Source: Schauerella fraxinea
Lineage (GTDB): Bacteria; Pseudomonadota; Gammaproteobacteria; Burkholderiales; Burkholderiaceae_B
Length of the DNA: 64,000 nt
Assembly: GCA_030849965.1 (NCBI GenBank)
Contig: JAVDKL010000001.1
Location: forward strand, 62,001-126,000
Reading direction: 5' to 3'
This document shows, piece after piece, positions 61,201 to 64,000 of the stretch. The notes beneath the pieces are model-generated. The model was given only the letters and a program-made list of their open reading frames with translations. It was not told where the DNA came from and did no database searches. The translations under genes were made by a program, and so were the position numbers. Each line of letters begins with the position of its first letter. Position 1 is the stretch's first letter.

Positions 61201-61390
61201 TCTGCATCTCGTGGGCGGTGGCGCCCGGCCAGTTGGCCGCCACGGTCATCACTTTCACAGTGAAAGAGGGATCTTCGGCGCGGCCCAGTTGAAAAAAGGC
61301 CACCGTGCCGGCGATGGCGATAGCCAGAATGAGAAAGAGCGTGATCGCGCGTTCGCGCACGGCCAGCGCCGAAAGATTGAAACCCGTCAT
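58295..61390 (-). CDS. RND efflux transporter permease
   Basis: Inner-membrane resistance-nodulation-division pump of 1031 residues, HAE-1-like. It has an N-terminal TM helix (LFLILAIAIAGTVAFFQLGR), periplasmic porter domains with NWPGATAHEMQNQVADRLEK, and TM4 with the proton-relay acidic pair in SLGLLVDDAIIAIEMM, then the matching second half (NTLILVDQ). Substrates include drugs, dyes or detergents. The ATG overlaps the stop of the adaptor gene (ATGA); no outer-membrane channel gene is present, so the pump probably uses a TolC-like protein encoded elsewhere. Confidence 0.95.
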   Translation of the reverse strand: MTGFNLSALAVRERAITLFLILAIAIAGTVAFFQLGRAEDPSFTVKVMTVAANWPGATAHEMQNQVADRLEKRLQELTYYDRVETVTRPGAMTMKVVLRDSTPPKLVGEQFYQIRKKLQDESVYLPRGVQGPFFNDEYSDVYFSLFSLEAPGLPHRELVQQAETLRQRLLKIEGVQKVNILGEQPQKLIVEVANDRLATLGITPQNLMDALAKQNDVTSAGFIETQGPRTQLRLDGAIDGVESVRAIPIAANGRTLTVGDIATVRRSYEDPPTASIRHQGEPTLMLGVIMDPHFNGLKLGASLDREAAALERELPLGLSFVKVSDQAHVIDEAIDEFMLKFFMALAVVLIVSLLTLGLRVGLVVAAAVPLTLAAVFVIMLTTGREFDRVTLGALILSLGLLVDDAIIAIEMMVVKMEEGADRITAATYAWSATAAPMLSGTLVTIIGFFPVGFAQSSAGEYAGNIFWVVGFALIVSWLVAVFFTPYMGVKMLPDIKVVPGGHDALYNTRNYQRLRRWVRRSVDRKWLTAAIVIVIFALAVVGMGAVEKQFFPNSDRTELTVDVYMPSGSAYAATEDLTKTIERAVQAEPETTWVSSYIGQGAPRFFLSLNPELPNPAYAQMVIQTPDPAARDRLKNKIQRMVNDGHFPAARVRVSQFLFGPPVPYPIVFRVMGTDVDHVRTIAEQARQIISRHPDTFDVHLDWGERTPSLQLVFDQQRLRLIGLTPRDAAQQLAARLNGAVATQVREGLRIVDVLVRSPDEERHALGTLKGINLTTQDGRTVPLEQVARFETRMEDQVLKRYDRETYISVQGDIRDGLQPPDVTAAVLPLLADLKASLPPGYHIDTGGSVEESGKANKALAAVFPIMLLAMLTVIMIQVRSFAAMFMVLATAPLGLVGAVPTLLLFNQPFGFNAILGLIGLAGILMRNTLILVDQIHHDQAAGLSDYNAIIESTVRRARPVILTAVAAMLAFIPLTFSTFWGPLAFVLIGGVGVGTILTLLFLPALYALWFRVKRPEHDEDDTPTPAASAA

Positions 61391-62508
61391 TTAGGCGTAT
61401 CTCGCGCGGAAAGACCGGCAGCTTCCTCGGCACTGGCGATGCGAACCTGCTGGCCGGCGTTGAGCAGATGCGCGCCCAGCGCCACCACGCGTTCGCCAGC
61501 CGCCACGCCGCTCAACAAGGCGAACGACTCGGTATCCAGGTCGCCCACACGCACGTCGCGCCAGGCCACGGTGTTGGTTTTGGGATCGACCACCCACACG
61601 CCTGGGCCATTGCCGCGATCGAGCATGGCGCCCAGCGGCGCACGCAATGTTTGATTGGCCTGCGGGCCTTCGTTCAAGGTAAGGGTGACCGTCGCGCCCA
61701 ACGGCGCTTCGGCGCCAGCCGCGTCGAGCGTGTAGCGCGCCCGATAGGTGCGCGTGGTGGCGTCGGCCGAGGCCGACAGCTCACGCAGGCGCGCCGGAAA
61801 GCGCACGCCCGGCTGAGAATAGAGCGTCGCGGTCGCGGGCAGGTCGGCCAAGCCGCGCTGACCTTCGGGCAAATCGACTTGTGCTTCGCGCTGGCCATCT
61901 CGCGCCAGAACGATGACCGTTTCGCCGGCACTCACCACCTGGCCCGGTTCGGCAGGCACCTGCATGACGACGCCATCGGCGTCGGCAGTCAAGGTGGCGT
62001 ACTGCGCCTGATTGGCAGTGCGGTCGGCATCGGCGCGCGCGGCGCGCAACTGCGCCTGCGCCGCATCCGCTTCGGCACGCGCCTGGTCGTAGACCTGACG
62101 CGATACAGCGCCCGGCTCGACCAGTTTGCGCAGGCGTTTTTCGTCGGCCGCCGCGCGGATTTCCTGCACGCGCGCCGATTCGACGGCAGAGCGGGCCGAG
62201 GCGGTTGATAGCTTGAAATCGGTATCGTCCAGGCGCATCAGCGGTTGACCCGCCTTGACGCGATCGCCTGGGTCGACCATGCGCGCGGCGATCTTGCCGG
62301 CCACGCGAAAGCCGAGATTGCTTTCGGTGCGCGCACGCACCACACCGGTGTACTGGTAGGTCGCGTGGGCAGACGGCTGCAGAATCACGGTGCGCACCAG
62401 CGGTGGCTCATGAGGGGCGGGAGGATCGGCACGACATCCGGCCAGGATGGCCGAAAACATGACAATCGAACCGAATGTAGCCTTACGGATGTAGCCTTTG
62501 TGCGCCAT
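61387..62508 (-). CDS. RND periplasmic adaptor (membrane fusion) lipoprotein
   Basis: Adaptor of 373 residues. The signal peptide ends in a lipobox (MFSAILAGC), giving a lipid-anchored N-terminal Cys at about residue 25. The barrel-sandwich/lipoyl half-motif (GFRVAGKIAARMVDPGDRVKAGQPLMRLD) lies near residue 65, an alpha-helical hairpin follows around 95-165, and the second lipoyl half is near 170. It links the RND pump to an outer-membrane channel. It is the first gene of the operon, behind a promoter overlapping a TetR operator candidate, and is coupled to the pump gene (ATGA). Confidence 0.95.
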   Translation of the reverse strand: MAHKGYIRKATFGSIVMFSAILAGCRADPPAPHEPPLVRTVILQPSAHATYQYTGVVRARTESNLGFRVAGKIAARMVDPGDRVKAGQPLMRLDDTDFKLSTASARSAVESARVQEIRAAADEKRLRKLVEPGAVSRQVYDQARAEADAAQAQLRAARADADRTANQAQYATLTADADGVVMQVPAEPGQVVSAGETVIVLARDGQREAQVDLPEGQRGLADLPATATLYSQPGVRFPARLRELSASADATTRTYRARYTLDAAGAEAPLGATVTLTLNEGPQANQTLRAPLGAMLDRGNGPGVWVVDPKTNTVAWRDVRVGDLDTESFALLSGVAAGERVVALGAHLLNAGQQVRIASAEEAAGLSARDTPK

Positions 62509-62532
62509 GATGTCCCTATCTTGTGCGCCGAA

Positions 62533-62566
62533 AGTATAGTGATGAGTGACGATTTCGTAAAGTCGT
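62533..62566 (-). promoter_or_regulatory. Promoter with overlapping TetR operator candidate for the RND operon
   Basis: On the minus strand, a -35-like TTTACG and a -10-like TATACT (62533-62538) are spaced by 17 bp, 25 to 54 bp upstream of the adaptor start. The -35 lies inside an 18-bp interrupted palindrome (62549-62566; ACGAnTT and AAnTCGT arms). Such an overlap is the usual layout for TetR repression, and tetR lies immediately upstream, ending three bases from it. Confidence 0.6.
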
Positions 62567-62568
62567 TA

Positions 62569-63207
62569 CTACCGCCGAATGCCGCGCAGCACGAGGGCAC
62601 TGAGCCGCTGGGCGCCAAACTCGATATCATCGTCGAGCGTTTGCTGCAAAATCTTAGGATGCGCCACGCAAGCCATCGTCGACAGGATCGCTGCGGTCGT
62701 TTCGTCCAGCGCCGTGTCCGTCTCGAATACGCCCGCCTGCCGGCCTTCTTCAACGATATGGCCGATCGCTTTCGCCATCGTCGCTTTATGGTTTTCGATG
62801 GCCTGCCAGCCTTCGTTCATGGCCACGTCCACCATGTCGTGCAGTTTTCGCTCGTTGAAGAAGAGCCTCAGGCTCTCGGCGAGCAAGGTGTCGTAGAGCG
62901 CGGCAAACTTTGCTTCGCTGGGCAGCGGTCCGTAAGCCACGGCGTTCAACGCGCGTTCGATGGTCGCCAGCGTCAGGCTGCAGACAGCCTCGCAGATGGC
63001 GAGCTTCGAGTCGAAAAACTTGTAGACGTAGGCAGTGGACACGTCGAGATCGGCGGCAATTTCGGCGATCGTGGTTTTGCCGAATCCGTAATGGCGAAAG
63101 CGTGCGTCGGCCCGCTCAACGATGCGATCCCGCATCTCGTGCTGCGGCGGCCCGCGTTGACCGGGCGTTTGAGCGGCAGGAAGCGCATCGGACAGGGGTG
63201 TGGACAT
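62569..63207 (-). CDS. TetR-family transcriptional regulator of the RND pump
   Basis: Regulator of 212 residues. The N-terminal helix-turn-helix covers about residues 25-72 (RIVERADARFRHYGFGKTTIAEIAADLDVSTAYVYKFFDSKLAI), followed by a helical ligand-binding domain. ATG 63207 is chosen by family alignment; the upstream in-frame start at 63384 lies inside the DUF502 gene. It lies 60 bp before the adaptor gene, same strand, and is the probable repressor of the pump, responding to a drug-like ligand. Confidence 0.93.
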   Translation of the reverse strand: MSTPLSDALPAAQTPGQRGPPQHEMRDRIVERADARFRHYGFGKTTIAEIAADLDVSTAYVYKFFDSKLAICEAVCSLTLATIERALNAVAYGPLPSEAKFAALYDTLLAESLRLFFNERKLHDMVDVAMNEGWQAIENHKATMAKAIGHIVEEGRQAGVFETDTALDETTAAILSTMACVAHPKILQQTLDDDIEFGAQRLSALVLRGIRR

Positions 63208-63223
63208 CGGCGCGACGATGCTT

Positions 63224-63958
63224 TTACGGCGCGCGGGAGGCGTCGGTGGGGCGGGTTTCGATCGGCCCTTCGGCCGCTGCCGGGCGTGCATTGGCGCGGG
63301 GCTGCAGCGGGGGTTCGTCCGCCGACACCACGTCGCCGGGCTCCTCACCGGTATGCACGGGCACGGGTGGCACGGCTTCGGCACGCGCCATCCAGGCGAT
63401 CAGCGATGAGCGCATCGCTTCCTCGACCGACATGTCGATCGGCGTCACCCACTCGGCCGGCACGAACACGGTGTAGCCACCGATCATGTAGCCCATGGGC
63501 AGATAGACGGCCACGCGATCGCCTTGCGTAAAACCTGCCGGCAAGCCGGCCACGCCTTTGCGTGTGACCAAACCCACCACTTCCAGTGGTTGGCCGGGCA
63601 TCTTCAGCACGACGACCTGCTGCTTGTTTTGCGAGCTGCTGGGCGTGAAATAGTCGGCGAAACTCTTGAGCGACGAATAAATGCTCTTTACGACCGGAAT
63701 ATTGGTGAAGGGCAGTTCGACGAACGACATGAAACGCCGCACCTGGCGCTTCGATACCAGATACCCAAGAATAATGATGCCGACCACGCCGAGCGCGAGG
63801 CCCATGCCGGGAATATAAAAATCGCCGACGAACGGGCGCAACAAGCCAAAGGCCAGGGCTTCGGTCCAGGCCAGAAAGATGAACAGCAGGTATACGGTCA
63901 ATGCGATTGGCAGGACCGTGATCAACCCACGAAAGAAATACTTCGATAACCGCGACAT
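63224..63958 (-). CDS. DUF502-family inner-membrane protein
   Basis: Membrane protein of 244 residues of the DUF502 family, with two long TM helices (residues 8-33 LITVLPIALTVYLLFIFLAW, and 52-68) and the conserved cytoplasmic segment PFTNIPVVKSIYSSLKSFADYF. The C-terminal 45 residues are a Pro/Ala-rich tail. A good AGGAG site (63968-63972) precedes the ATG. It lies 16 bp upstream of tetR on the same strand. Relatives may affect membrane permeability or photosynthesis-like quenching in plastids, but no function is established. Confidence 0.88.
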   Translation of the reverse strand: MSRLSKYFFRGLITVLPIALTVYLLFIFLAWTEALAFGLLRPFVGDFYIPGMGLALGVVGIIILGYLVSKRQVRRFMSFVELPFTNIPVVKSIYSSLKSFADYFTPSSSQNKQQVVVLKMPGQPLEVVGLVTRKGVAGLPAGFTQGDRVAVYLPMGYMIGGYTVFVPAEWVTPIDMSVEEAMRSSLIAWMARAEAVPPVPVHTGEEPGDVVSADEPPLQPRANARPAAAEGPIETRPTDASRAP

Positions 63959-64000
63959 CGCGTCGAACTCCTAAGGCGGATGGGGGCGGGGAGGTAACCG

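Noticed and set aside
59291-61654. Plus-strand ORF (787 residues) over the RND pump
   Set aside because: Antisense to the RND permease and adaptor; no recognisable domain.

Overview
This is a 64 kb window of GC-rich chromosomal DNA. It most resembles a free-living or host-associated betaproteobacterium of the order Burkholderiales, with an Alcaligenaceae-like gene repertoire. The evidence is the GC-rich codon use, the liv-type ABC operon, many LysR/AraC/IclR/TetR regulators, several transporter families, and catabolic, detoxification and efflux modules packed with short or overlapping junctions (many ATGA overlaps). I saw no rRNA, tRNA, CRISPR array, integrase, transposase or phage gene. Species cannot be assigned from the sequence alone.

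Layout, left half. A branched-chain amino acid ABC operon (livJ truncated at the left edge, then livHMGF) is followed by a DsbA-like protein. Next is an aspartate decarboxylase/aspartate-alanine antiporter pair (aspT-aspD), a proton-motive metabolic cycle. A membrane M48 protease with a small membrane partner follows, then a cluster of three LysE-type exporters with a TIM-barrel isomerase, and a glutathione transferase. A cyanate module follows: PfpI/DJ-1 protein, NrtA-like binding protein, permease, ATPase and cyanase, next to a NarL-type two-component system. After it come a serine hydrolase/aldo-keto reductase pair and an ECF42-type sigma operon (DGPF protein, VOC protein, sigma factor, MFS exporter).

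Middle. Four genes of a polar-amino-acid-type ABC transporter lie directly upstream of a kguE-kguK-kguD set for 2-ketogluconate, suggesting that an amino-acid-type importer has been recruited for a sugar acid. A PRISE-type enone reductase follows. Convergent to it is the most unusual locus of the window: a cytosolic M48-type metalloprotease translationally coupled to a 1732-residue protein with a degenerate kinase-like N-terminus, DUF4011, an SF1 helicase and a Vsr-like C-terminus. This is a candidate defence or nucleic-acid surveillance system related to, but different from, Hhe. Next is a three-gene set of a 1192-residue molybdopterin oxidoreductase fused to an FMN/2Fe-2S reductase, a one-TM small protein, and an AtoE transporter, with a divergent LysR regulator.

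Right half. A thioesterase, AraC and LysR regulators, a TSUP transporter and ogt precede an Hsp20 gene with a good sigma-32 promoter and a strong terminator. Then come an HxlR/NAD(P)H-binding divergent pair with tandem repeats between them, an ATP-grasp-like protein coupled to an alpha/beta hydrolase, an IclR regulator convergent with an MFS transporter, and a TetR-regulated RND efflux pump (adaptor plus permease) preceded by a DUF502 membrane protein.

The longest gene-free stretch is the 305 bp between the NAD(P)H-binding protein and hxlR, which holds three tandem repeats and a palindromic operator candidate. All other intergenic gaps are shorter than 300 bp.
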